A DNA stretch of 64,000 bases, taken from Agriotes lineatus. Its lineage: Eukaryota; Arthropoda; Insecta; Coleoptera; Elateridae. The notes below the pieces were generated by a model that had not been told where the DNA came from, ran no database searches, and worked only from the letters and a program-made list of their open reading frames with translations. The position numbers were made by a program, and so were the translations under genes. The DNA lies in NCBI GenBank assembly GCA_940337035.1, contig CALNHX010002786.1, positions 103,843 to 167,842 of the forward strand. Reading direction: 5' to 3'. Positions 12,885 to 23,433 of the stretch are shown in pieces. The first letter of the stretch is position 1. The number at the start of each line of letters is the position of its first letter.

Positions 12885-13165
12885 AATCCCGTTATCTCCT
12901 TAAATCGGCCGTATATCGGATATCCATAAAATTTAATTGACATCCATTGAACATACTATGGACGTCCATAAATATCTGCAAGGATGTTTTATGGATGTCC
13001 ATTAAGGATGTTTTGTGGATGTCCAAGGTTGTGACAAATGGACGTTCTATGGATGTCCATGAGATGTCCACAGGACCTAAAATGGATGTCCACTGAACAT
13101 CCGCAATGTCCAAGAAGGACATCCATTGGATGTTGTATGGATGTCCTGGTGCTATCTGGGAACTT
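12885..13165. repeat. GGATGTCC/GGACATCC-rich repeat tract
   Basis: About ten or more copies of the octamer GGATGTCC, its complement or one-base variants occur in 280 bp, in both orientations and irregularly spaced. The tract sits inside LINE A where about 150 codons of RT are missing, so it either replaced that region or accompanied a deletion. A loosely similar GGATCTCCATG tract occurs at 36660-36765. Confidence 0.75.
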
Positions 13166-14460
13166 CCTCAATAATTCTTTCTTTATATTCACTACAGTCT
13201 TTTCTGACTCTTCTTCTTATTTCCTTGTTTAGGCTTTTCAACTGTTCTTCATTCATGTTTTTCTTATTTTTATTCCTATCATCAATCAGCTTTCGTGTTT
13301 CATCTCTCAGTTTTTTGTCTTTATTTGTATTAGGTTTCCCTTTTAGGACGTCTTGTGCCATTTCTCGGGTCGGTTGTGTTATATAGTTATTTAGTTCATC
13401 AATATCTATGTCACTCCTATTCCCATTACTGTATCCTTTACTTTCCATCACTTGATCTATCTTCTTCTGGTATATGTATTGATCTAGGTGTTGAAGATCT
13501 ATTTTACCTTCTAATTGTTTCTTACCTATAAGTTTGAATCTTTCGTTTTTTAAGTTAATTTTAATTCTACTTCTAACTAGTCTATGGTCACTAATGTGTA
13601 CTTGTTTGATGACGGACACATCTTGGACTGTACGAGGGGCGCTTGTAAGTATAAAATCTATTTCGTTTCGTGATCTTCCATTAGGGTGTCTCCACGTCCA
13701 TTTTTTTTAATTCTTTTTTGTAGAAGAACGTGTTTATTATTCTCAGTTGGTGTTTTTCAGCAAAGTTGACTAATGTTTGTCCTCGCGTATTTCGTCTACC
13801 TATGCCATGTTTTCCCACACAGGTTTCGCCTTATTCTCTCGTACCAATCCTAGCGTTGAAGTCTCCGAGGATCATGGTGAAATATGTTCTTTTACTGTCC
13901 ATTGCGCTCTCGATATCATCATAGAACTGAGCGATCTCTTCATCTGGGTGTTCGCTGGTGGGTGCATATACTATTATTATTTTGATTTGGTATCTATCTG
14001 TTATTCTTAAAATTGCATACATGACCCTGGAGGATATCCCTACAGTCTCTATTATATTGTTTCGCCATTTCTTGTTAACTAGCAGGCCCACACCGTTTAG
14101 TGTCTCCTTGTCTTCTCCCTTATAGTAGAACATTTTACCTGATTTCATTTCTAATCGGCTCTCTCTTCTTCTTTTGACTTCACTCAATCCGATTATGTCC
14201 CATTTTAATGTCTTTATCTCTTCTTCCAATTGTGTAAGTCTATCTGGTGAGACTAGGGAAGTTGCGTTGTAAGTTGCTATATTCAGTGTAACGTGAGTGT
14301 TTTTTCGGGTTCTTGCCGTCCTCTGCCACTTACTTCTGTCTGTAGTCGAATCGTTGCCCCCCCCCCCCCCCCCAGAATCCATGGGGCAGACCGATGCGGT
14401 GTGAGATTCTGGATTCAGTGTCCTACTCACCTGGGGTAGTTTAGTTTTATGTTTCGACAT
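13152..14460 (-). pseudogene. LINE A endonuclease region (broken)
   Basis: The minus strand from 14460 encodes an N-terminal lead with a G run (a C homopolymer at 14358-14373 on plus). It then shows endonuclease/exonuclease/phosphatase motifs NIATYNATSL, GLSEVKRRR, YAPTSEHPDEE and GDFNARIG. A TAA stop follows at about 13828 and a frameshift near 13710. The domain then continues to ISDHRLVRSRI and a lysine/arginine-rich linker that ends near 13152. These are the expected order and motifs for the LINE endonuclease that nicks target DNA. Confidence 0.9.
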
Positions 14461-15599
14461 ATCATATTATTGCTTCAGGGGTGTTAGGATATACAACGCC
14501 GCGCTATCCTACTGCGTGTTGGCGAGGGGTAGGTATCGGATGGGGGTCGGGAAATATATGAAATGATGGGAATTAGGTATGGGTCTCTTGTCTCCTCCCT
14601 GGTAGGGTATGGGGAGATCAAGAGCTCGCGTTCGCAACCCTGTAGTGGGTCTGCCCTTGCCGGGATCGCTAGGAGTACCCACTCGCTACCCTGAAAAAAT
14701 AATATAAAATGTTAATTACTGCTTTAGATTTTTTATTATTTGCCGAAAAGTAGTATGTTTGCAAATTTTTATTTCTATGCAAGGAGAAATATTTTTCAAT
14801 TCTAATTAGTATCTATTTAAATGGTTTCTAGAAACTCTAATCTAGCCCTGTTAGTAAACAGGGGCGGACTGGGGGGGGGGGGCAGGGAGGCAAAGTCCCC
14901 CCGGGCCCTCATACCCCACGAATGCGGGCCTCTGCTGGCCCCCAGCTTAAAAATCTAGGTACATACACACTTCAGCAAAATATTGTAAAGAAAATATCTG
15001 TATACTGAACCAAGTATTTGAAGTGGTAAAATTAATAGGAGGAATACTAAACATTTATTTGGCTTACTAAGTCGACTAGCGACATTTTTCGGCTAATCTT
15101 AAAGTGGATGGATATTTGGTAATACAGTAGCTTATGTTCCCACATCAAAATTAAAAAAAAAAGAAATAAATTGGTCAAACTGGGTTGTGGGCTCAGGAAA
15201 AAGCTCTCAAGCGGAGTTTCGCGGGTGATAATTATCTACATTCTGTAGTATTGTTTGCATTAGAGAAAATGATGGAAAGTAAATTTGAATAAAAAAACAA
15301 GTTCTGCAGCTGAAGCACATGATTTTTTTTTAAGAATTTGGTCCTACTCGTAGACTACATATATGCCGAGTCTGTAGCACATACAAATTTATTTTTAAAG
15401 TACGAATACGTATTATTGCTTAACTGCACACGGGTTTCCTGTGAAAGGGTGCTAAATACATTTAAAATAAGCACATCGCGATTATGGGTAGGTCTTTTTC
15501 AAAACTTATTCGAAGCCTTATGGATGCTAATAAAGATGTCCTCGGTCTCTAGATTTTCATTACATTTTGAAAAAAAAAATTAAAAGATCATCCCTATTT

Positions 15600-15957
15600 T
15601 TCGCCAATATTCTAACCTACTAACTTTATATTGAAATGGCAAATACATTTTTACTTGCCTGGTCTAAAAGACGAAGGAAATACTGTAATTGTGAAAAAAT
15701 AACCTTATAGATTTCTTCAGATCTTCATGTTTCGGGGTCTCTATATGACGAAAAACATGTTTTCTCAATTCCATCTGCCTGTCTGTCAGTACGTCTGTTT
15801 ATCCGTCTGTCTATCCGCCTGTTGGCGGTATTATTCAAAAATCATTTTTGGCAGAAGACGATATTTTTCATACGAGTTATATGTCTACCGGACTCGAAAC
15901 CCAATATATTTTCGGTCAAATACGAGGGACGAGGGCCGTTTTTTTTTCAACCTTCAA
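15600..15957 (+). repeat. Dispersed CTGTCTGT-type repeat, copy 1
   Basis: It contains a degenerate CTGT/CCGT microsatellite preceded by AGATTTCTTCAGATCTTCA and GACGAAAAACATGTTTT. It is followed by GAAGACGATATTTT and a CGGACTCGAAACC/CGGCTCGAAACC block. The same order recurs at about 31410-31650. Origin unknown. Confidence 0.65.
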
Positions 15958-16649
15958 TGGGCCATAACAAAAAGACAAGTTTATATAAAACAATGATTTT
16001 ATTACTAAAGGTTATCTACACTTATGGTTACTTTTCGACATAATCACCTTGGAGATTGGGGCATTTGTCTTACTTGTGGACAAGCTTTCCAATACCCTCT
16101 GCATAAAATGTTGTCGCCAATGAATTAAAATGAGTCTTAACGTTGTCTTAAAGCTCCTCGTTATTTTGGAAGCGCTGCCCTTCTGGCCACTTCTTCAGTT
16201 CAGCGAAAACATGCAAGTCACTCGGCGATAGGTCGGGATTGTATGCCGGCCGGGTGATCGAAAATATCCCGAAATTGCTCAAGGAGCCGTAGGGTTACAA
16301 AAGCACTGTACTCCCCCCCCCCCCCGGCTCCTTTAGCAAGATATTTTCGATTACGCGGCATACCATCCCGACCTAGCGCGAGTGACTTCCATGTTTTCCC
16401 TGAACTGAAGAAGTGACTATAGGAGGGCAGCGCTTCCAAAATAACGAGAAGCTTCAAGACAACGTCAAAACTCATTTTAATACATTGGCGGCAAAATTTT
16501 ATGCAGATAGTATTGGGAAGTTTGTCCACAGGTACGACAAATGCCTCAATTTCCAAGATGATTATGTTGAAAAGAAAACTTAGGTGTACATAACCTTTAG
16601 TAATAAAATCATTGTTTTATATACACTTGTCTTTTTGTTATGGCCCATC
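15958..16649. repeat. Head-to-head inverted pair of mariner transposase 3' fragments
   Basis: The two halves are inverted copies that meet at a C homopolymer near 16313-16325. The right half reads on the plus strand as the C-terminal end of a mariner-type transposase (FHVFPELK-like, then NTLAAKFYADSIGKFVHRYD and DYVEK). It then reaches an end that includes AACAAAAAGACAAG in inverted form. The left half encodes the same residues on the minus strand. Both halves are mutated, and no intact domain remains. Confidence 0.8.
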
Positions 16650-17105
16650 GGAAGCTGTAAAAAAACAGTCCTCGTATGTACAGGGTAAGCACCTTAAAAA
16701 ATAAAATGTTGTCTATTTTTGATTTAACGCAGGAATACATGAAAGAATAATTTGCATATAGCTTACATGTTTACCCTTAATGGAAATGGAACCTAACAGG
16801 TTGCGTAAATATCTTAAAATGGATATTTATATGCAGAGATCGATGCATCCTGTATATAGATCCAGAAGCGATCCAACTACTCTACCAGCGTAGTCTATAA
16901 GTTAAAGTGGCGGGACTAGCAATATTAGTAGTCGCTTTCCGCCTGACAGAATGCTTGGGAGCGAGCCTGGGAGCCCGAATTTGAATTCCAACTACTGCAA
17001 TGTGTTTTTATTTGCAAGTAAATGTAACTCACACGAGGGAAGTTCCGTGTAAACCCCTTTACAGATTTGTACTAACTACTCTCTGCATTTTTTCATTAAT
17101 ATTAG

Positions 17106-18303
17106 CAAGGGCGGATGGGGTGGGGTAAACCGGCCCGGGAAACCATAAACGCCGGCCCGGTCCATTTTTATTAAAAAAATTGTTAGGCACTTTTTACTAA
17201 GGGAGCTATAAAAAATAAGTTATTCATATTTTTCAAACGCTTTTAATATTTCTCTAAGTAAAAATACATAATATGTACATGTTAGGATAAATAAAAACTA
17301 ATGGCAACTAGTTTCTGGTCCTGGTCATTGGTATTGGAGAGAAAAATATTGTGAAACACATCATATTTTCTGAAAAAGCGGGTCTACATATCCACTTATA
17401 TTTTTGTTTTCATAAACATAGATGTTGTAACGACCTTGGGGTCAGGCGGTTGTCTATATATGACTCAGCGTCTCGTGCGGCGCGTCAGTCAGCGTCCCGT
17501 GCGATGCGTGAGTCAGCCTTCCAGATCTTTCCAGAAAGTGTAACGACCTTCCGGCCGGATCGCATCAGAACATTTCAGAACATTCCAGAACGACCTTGCG
17601 CGCGAACACGTCAACGTCGCTGGATTAATCGAGCAAGGTCTGGACGTTTCTAGGATGACTTACCCGGCGTGTATATAAATCGGTGCAGTGGGAAAAATCG
17701 ACAGTTCTCATCCAAACTCGAAGCGCGTAAACTGCAATATAAATGAACCCGTATGTACATAACTCTAGTGAAAGAAATAACCCGTGAATAACAAATAAAT
17801 ATAACCATATAAATCATTAATGTTAAGTCGTGTATAAATAAATAAAGTATATCTGTTGTTAGAAATAGTCCTGTTAGTTTATAAATAATGTGTGTTCCGC
17901 GTTTAATAGTTGCGTTGTAAATAGTTAAGGTAAATAGTTGTAAATAAATGTTTAATACAAGAAGCGTCGTATAATTTTTAAATAGCCCAGAAAGTAAAAA
18001 CATAACAATATTAATATGTCGGTGCTTAATATAAAAGCGAGCTTTTAAACAAATCGCTTTCTTCGGCCAAAACATTGATTACTTCCTCATTATTTATTTT
18101 GTGTAAGACTGGAACCTCAATATTCATAAGCATGAATGTTATGCTACTAATATTATTTCGGTTAAATCCGTGATTTTTTTTGTGTGCTGGGTTTTTTTAT
18201 ATTTTTTTTCAGAGGTCATAGCGATGGGCCGGCCCCCGTTCTGGCCGAATCCAGCGGCCCTTCGGGAAATTTCCCAAAATCCAGACTGGCCCATCCGCCC
18301 CTG
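17106..18303. mobile_element. hAT-2, nested inside hAT-1
   Basis: The termini CAAGGGCGGATGGG and CCCATCCGCCCCTG are flanked by the 8-bp duplication AATATTAG (17098-17105 and 18304-18311). The 1.2-kb interior has no transposase and is half occupied by a solo gypsy LTR. Its termini resemble those of hAT-1 closely enough to be the same superfamily branch. Confidence 0.92.
17426..18007 (+). mobile_element. Solo gypsy-type LTR
   Basis: It starts TGTAACGACC and ends CATAACA. It shares layout with the LTR at 20111-20667: a GC-rich 5' half, TATATAAAT at about 17670, AT-rich 3' half and a terminal AAATAGCCC block. No internal region follows, so it is either a recombination product (solo LTR) or a truncated insertion. 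Target duplication is unclear (ATGT versus ATAT). Confidence 0.75.
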
Positions 18304-19899
18304 AATATTAGGTAAGTATCCAAGTTTTTACGAACGGGCAGAGGCCTTTTAAGGCTGAAGTCCTCCCGGGTCTTTTCCTTGCCAGTCCGCCCCTGTTAGT
18401 AAATTACTGTTACAAAAATCCTGTAAAGGTTCTTTTATTTCCTCTTGACTTGTTAAACGGTCATTACTGTCGTAAAGTGTTACTGTCGTGTGAACTGACC
18501 GGTAAATGGGTCTTTACAGGCCAGGTGCCTGTAAAATGCTGCCATCGCGACTATACAAGCACCTTGTTTTCTAATAATCACATCCGTCATTAATCACTAA
18601 TATTAGTTTTTAGGAAGTTCCCCAAGTGGAAATAAAACGTTGTACGCGGCTGGCTTGCAATTTGCAATATTGGGGCTCACCGGATTACAGGGCTCGCTCC
18701 TACGTCGCTCTCCCTGCAAATTATCCTGCTCGCCCATAAACGCTAATTTACTAAGAGATTTTTTAGAACATGTAAATTGGGTAAAGAAAAATCTCCTCAT
18801 TTAGACAATTGTAAAAGAACATTTACAGGGTTTTTGTAACAGTACTTCATTAACAGGGTTACATTAGAGTTTCTAGAAGCCATTTAAATAGATATCAATT
18901 AGAATTAAAAAATATTTTTCCTAAAAAGCACCTTGCATAAAAAACGTAAAAATGTTGCAAACATACTACTTTTCGGTAACTAATAAAAAATCTAAAGAAC
19001 TAATTAACATTATATATTATTTTTTCCAATTATAAATCTAAAGTCTTCACATAAAAGAATTTGAATTTTAATCTGAAGTCTTGGTATGTGAAATTTTGAA
19101 AAATATTTAAAAAATTGAAAAATTAATTTTTAGCTAAAGTTAAAAAAGTAAGTGTTTTATGACCTTGAGATTGTTTAGTTAGCTAAAGATAACACACTCT
19201 AAAAAAATCTCATTGAAATCTTACCGAATTTCCGAAAAAAAATCACCTTTAGGATTTTGACAGTTTCGAAAAATTCCATTTTCTAAATAAGTAAAAATCA
19301 CTCGGTATTTATGATAGGGGCTGAAGAGGTTTTTAAACAAGCACAACTTATTGCTAAATTGCCACTTTTTTTGCACGCGTGCGAAAGTTTGAGCCGAAGG
19401 CGAATTCTTTAAATCTCACAAGTGCAAAAAAGAAGCTTTAGATATGAGTTGTATACATACTTTTTTGGCTACCACATATTTACGCTAAAAGAGATTACAA
19501 AACGTCAACGTTATTTTAGATTGAAAACTCATTATTAGTTATTTGTACAACTAGTTTTGAAAGTCATACTTTTTTTCATGAATTTGCAGTTTGAATCTCA
19601 CCAAATCAATCTCTTGTAACATGAAATTTAGTCGAAAAGGACGTCGCAATTTACAACTGTCAAATTGACAATTCACAATTTCAATAAAATAGTTAAAAAA
19701 AGTGTACTTTTTTAACGATTTTGCGTTAAAAAAGTGATATTTTCTTCACGATTTTTCGTTTAAAAAAGACGACTTTCGTGATGACTATGCAAAAAAGATG
19801 ATCTTAGGTATGCTTTCATTGTTTTACTCACCACATTTAAGTAACAGTTTTGACAGAAGTGTGCAATAAAGTGACAGATGCGTGCAATAATATTTTTAT

Positions 19900-20071
19900 C
19901 TTACAGTAGCAGCTATTACCATACATTATACAACTGTTTTCAGTGACTAAAACGAAGTTTTATTCACTAGTGAGTATAATGTATTTTATACTCACTAGTG
20001 AATAAAACTTCATTTTAGTCACTGAAAAAGGTTGTATAATGTCATGGCAATAGGTGCTACTGTAACTATAT
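19900..20071. repeat. Palindromic hairpin element, TTACAGTAGC family
   Basis: Arms of about 80 bp run from TTACAGTAGCAGCTATTAC to GCTACTGTAA and meet at TGAGTATAATGTATTTTATACTCA near 19972-19995. A single-arm relative lies at 26740-26830. No coding potential. Confidence 0.78.
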
Positions 20072-20110
20072 ATTATCTGTTTTGCGACATATTCTGACTG
20101 CGCAAACTAT

Positions 20111-20667
20111 TGTAACGATTCGGCTGACGGTTATTTGCCCCGATGCCTCGATTATACTAGAAATTCCAGAGACGGCTGCCGGCGCGTGAATCATAGGCCA
20201 CCGACGGGCGGCCTTGAACGCAGGTGTACGCGAATGACTCATTTTCCAGTCGATGCTAGAGCGGCCCTGACGCGACACGTCACCGTTTCCGAGATTAACT
20301 GGAGGCTTCTGGAAGAATTTACTGGCGCGATATATAAGCTGGCGGAGTTCACCCGCAAGGCAGTTCTGAAATAATTCTGCGGCAGTTCGAACTCACGTCG
20401 AGGCTTGTTAGAAGCCCCCATATAAATAAAACGCGTGAACATAAATAATAGAAATAAACAACCATATATAATCATTAGTGTTTAAGAGTGATATAAATAA
20501 ATAAATGTATTGATAGTTCGTTAGTGCTTGTATTAATTTGTAATCTGCTTGATAATTCTCGTGTGCTTGCAAATAACAATAATCGTAATAATTCATTGTT
20601 GTAAATAAATATTTGAACCCATGTTTATCGTATATTATTAAATAGCCCGAACGTTAAGAACTTAACA
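20111..20667 (+). repeat. Left LTR of a gypsy element
   Basis: It begins TGTAACGATT and ends CTTAACA. Promoter-like TATATAAGC lies at 20331. It is followed directly by GTGGTGTCGGTGTGGGG, in the position of a tRNA primer-binding site. Its structure matches the solo LTR at 17426-18007. Confidence 0.85.
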
Positions 20668-23334
20668 GTGGTGTCGGTGTGGGGTTTTGTACCGGGGGCT
20701 ATAAGAAAATTATTGAACAAACATTAAATAAATAAATTGTTAACAAGTGCCGATAAAACGACGGTCAGATAAATAAATTTAAGTGTATAGTGTGGATGCC
20801 TTTGACGAGATCTCAAAGCAGCAAAATGGAAGCCCAATTAAGCCAACTTTTGCAACTGATGCAAGTTAGCCAGGACAAGGCGGAAAAAGCACAGGAGGAA
20901 CTTAAGAAAGAGATCCAAGTTGGCCAGGAAGAATTGAAAGACCTTAAGAAAGAGTTGAAAGTTGGACAAGATAAGGCAGAGGAAGCCGCGAAAGCACTTA
21001 AGGAATGGCTGAAGGCCGAGCAAGAGAAGGCAGTCCAAAAACTTAAGGAATGGAAAGCCGGCCGAAAGAAGGCAGAAAAACTTGAGGAAAAATTGAAAGC
21101 CACTCAAGAAAACCTCAAGGATGAGCTTAGGGAAGAATTGAGATCCGGTCGAAAGAAGGCAGAAAAAGCACAAGAGGATCTTAGGGAACAGCTGGAAGCC
21201 GGGCAGAAAGCACGAGAAGAGCTGAAGGTCGAGCAGGAAGAGCTGGAAACCGCAGAAGAGAAAGTAGTCCAAAAGCTTGATGGGAAAATAAATGGAAGAG
21301 TTCGGTCTCTGTTGTTGGACCTGAGACGCGGCGAGTTGCACGTGGGTGGGGAGGAGCTTTCCCGACACTCAGGAGGAGAGATCGCGGCACAAGTGGTATG
21401 GGCGGAAGATGTTATTCTGCAGGGACGAACCGAGAGGGTCGTGGATGCATACCTGGATGGCGATCTCCGGAGCAACGTGGTGCGCGTGGTTGAGCCCGAT
21501 TATGCTGACAGTGCGGACGAGTGCATCCTGGGAATGGATGTTGTGGATAAGTGTGAGTGCGCTTTGGACCTGAGACGCGGCGAGTTGCACGTGGGTGGGG
21601 AGGATCTTTCCCGACACCCAAGAGGGGAGATCGCGGCACAAGTGGTATGGGCGGAAGATGTTACTCTGCAAGGACGAGCCGAGAGGGTTGTGGATGCATA
21701 CCTGGATGGCGATCTCCGGGGCAACGTGGTGCGCGTGGTCGAGCCTGATGGTGGCAAGAAGTTCACTCATGGTATCCTGGTAGGGAAGACGTTGATGAAG
21801 ACTGGGCTTGGGGTCCCAGTAAGGATGATGAACGTCAGCAGGGAACTGGCAACCGTCAAGAGGAACCCAATACTGGGAGGGGGCATGAGCCAACGAAAAC
21901 GGAAGAAGATAGAAGATTTGGTGGCCCGGTACCAAGACATCGTCGAGTGCGGAGATCATCCCAGCGGCCGTACTGATGTAGGAAAACATAAATCAGTTGA
22001 GTTTGGCAAAAGAGTCTTGCTGAGGACCGACCATCCTGCTCTGAGATGGCTGCTGCAGTGCAAGAACCCTGAAGGGCAGGTGGCTGAGTGGATCGAGCGC
22101 CTAGAAGAGTTCGACTTGGGAATAAATTATCGACCTGGCACAGTCCACCGCAACGCCGATGCGTTATCCAAGAGGCCTTGCCCTGCGGACTGCGGCCACT
22201 GTTCGAGATTGGAGAGTCGTGCGGTACCCATTAATCGTACCACTGTGGTCGACGACTCGTGGGAGCCAGACGAGTTACAGAGTAGCCAGGAGAATGACCC
22301 CGACTTAGGCGCGGTTATAGCCTGGAAGCAAGATGGCCGTCGACCTACCTGGCAGGAGGTCCCCGCCACCAACGCAACAGTGGAGACTTATTGGGCGCAA
22401 TGGGACTCCTTGCAGCTGGACAAAAACGTCCTGACCAGAATCTTGGAAGATGAGGACAGTAGGGCAACGAGATCACGATCGATGGTTCCAAGAAGTAGAG
22501 TGGCCGAGGTTCTGCGCTACCTGCATGATTGCTCCTCTGGAGGACACTTCAGATTGAAGAAGACGTTGCAGAAGGTCCAAGAAAGGTTCTACGGGGCGAG
22601 CTGCAAAGGTGACGTCCGAGAGTGGTGCCGGAGGTGCGAAGCATGCGCTACGGGAAACGGACATGTTGAAAGACGTAGATCTCCGAGGTGGCAGTACAAC
22701 GTCGGTGGTCCGTTCGAGGGTATAGCCATTGACATCGCCGGACCATGCCCCGAAACCGAAGCGGGAAATAAATACATCTTGGTGTGCATGGGCCACTTCA
22801 CCAAATGGCCCGAAGCGTACGCCGTTCCGAAGAAAGAGACCGGTACTGTCGCTGATGTTCTGGTGAAGGAGTGCTTCAGCCGTTTTGGAGTCCCCCTGGA
22901 GTTACATTCCGACCAGGGCCGGAATTTCGAGTTTGGACCGTTCCAGAACGTCTGTAAGCTACTGGGGATACGCAAGACCCGGACCACTGCCCTCCATACT
23001 CAATCGGACGGCATGGTGGAAAGGATGAACGGAACCATGGAGAAGCATCTGTCCAAGGGCGTTTCCGAGTATCCGCGTGACTGGGGCCAGTACATGCACC
23101 TTTTCCTGATGGCCTACCGATCGGCAGTACAAGAGACAACCGGCGTCCAGATCGAGGTGTGCTGTTGCGAAGCCTGGAGACCACGGTGGGCTGCTGCTTC
23201 TTCAGCCAGTCCATGTGCAAGAAGGGCACCGCCTGCAGGTACCGCCATCGGACCCCCACAAGAGCGAGAAGACAGGCACCCGACGCAACTCGTTCTGGGA
23301 CAGAACGATCTAAGGCGGGGGCAGTGTAACGATA
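20111..23334 (+). mobile_element. Internally deleted Ty3/gypsy retrotransposon
   Basis: Left LTR, primer-site region and one long polyprotein frame are present. The right LTR is reduced to its first bases (TGTAACGAT at 23326-23334), after which unrelated palindromic DNA begins. The element therefore lost its 3' LTR and cannot transpose. The polyprotein frame is described separately. Confidence 0.88.
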
Positions 23335-23345
23335 GAAGTGCGTAA
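20790..23345 (+). pseudogene. Gypsy gag-pol remnant, open but missing key domains
   Basis: The 851-codon open frame has four parts. Residues 1-175 are a Lys/Glu-rich coiled coil in gag position. Residues ~176-370 are a protease-to-RT linker (CILGMD, GRTDVGKHK) containing an in-frame 249-bp tandem duplication. Next comes the RNase H end (RTDHPALRWLL, NADALSKRPCP). Last is the integrase: an H-C-C zinc region (GHFRLKKTLQ, CRRCEACATG), then the DDE core with DIAGPCPE, SDQGRNFE and a downstream Glu in GMVERMNGTM. The retropepsin DTGA motif and the whole RT palm (YxDD) are absent, joined without breaking the frame at SVEFG/KRVLL. The last ~60 residues follow a further deletion. It encodes no working enzyme set. 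Confidence 0.9.
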
Positions 23346-23433
23346 AGCTACTCTTTAGACACGAGTGGGGTAGAGTTAAAACGCGAGTGAGCGAGCGTTT
23401 TAATCCCCGCGAGTGACTAAAGATGCTTTACGC
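23340..23433. repeat. Palindromic hairpin abutting the lost gypsy LTR
   Basis: Imperfect arms (GCGTAAAGC ... CTTTAG ... TTAAAACGC) pair with GCGTTTTAA ... CTAAAG ... GCTTTACGC around the loop GAGTGAGC. Beyond it, ATTTTATCTACGATAG (23452) reappears inverted near 23683-23698, which suggests a larger enclosing element. Confidence 0.75.

Larger units (their letters stand above)
10507..14692 (-). mobile_element. LINE A, RTE-like non-LTR retrotransposon
   Basis: Flanked by the 11-bp target duplication GAAAAAATAAT (10496-10506 and 14693-14703). Its minus-strand 3' end is a GAA-repeat tail after CTGATGAAA. From 5' to 3' on the minus strand it shows a 230-bp 5' leader, an apurinic-type endonuclease region, a reverse transcriptase region, and the basic C-terminal WAGHV...RGRPRTRW region typical of this clade. 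Three later insertions or rearrangements break it (10957-11713, 12426-12738, about 12885-13165). Stops and frameshifts make it dead. Confidence 0.92.
14859..18395. mobile_element. hAT-1, nested in the foldback element
   Basis: The inverted termini CAGGGGCGGACTGG and CCAGTCCGCCCCTG are flanked by the 8-bp duplication TTAGTAAA (14851-14858 and 18396-18403). The 3.5-kb interior encodes no hAT transposase. It carries a paired mariner remnant (15958-16649) and hAT-2 (17106-18303). A G run near 14870-14882 lies just inside the left end. Confidence 0.93.
10088..19478. mobile_element. Foldback element IR-1, ~0.6-kb arms, inflated by nested insertions
   Basis: The left arm is 10088-10506, 14704-14858 and about 18396-18440. 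The right arm is its reverse complement at about 18808-19478. Landmarks matched in both arms are the CCGCCAAAAAGT-like terminus, ATTTGTGCTTGTTTAAAAACC, a TCATTGAAATCTTAC block and TTTGCAAACATACTA. The left end reads TATACAGTGTCCGCC, compatible with a TA target site; the right terminus is more diverged. The unexpanded element would be about 1.4-1.6 kb with a loop at 18440-18808. LINE A and hAT-1 interrupt it. A long partial copy lies at 55955-56340 and a terminal fragment at 37810-37905. Confidence 0.85.

Noticed and set aside
17421..18012. Clear target duplication for the solo gypsy LTR
   Set aside because: The flanks read ATGT and ATAT. One mismatch in four bases is not enough to claim a duplication.
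21369..21989. 206-codon minus-strand frame opposite the gypsy polyprotein
   Set aside because: It is the antisense shadow of a strongly biased pol frame, and all recognisable motifs are on the plus strand.
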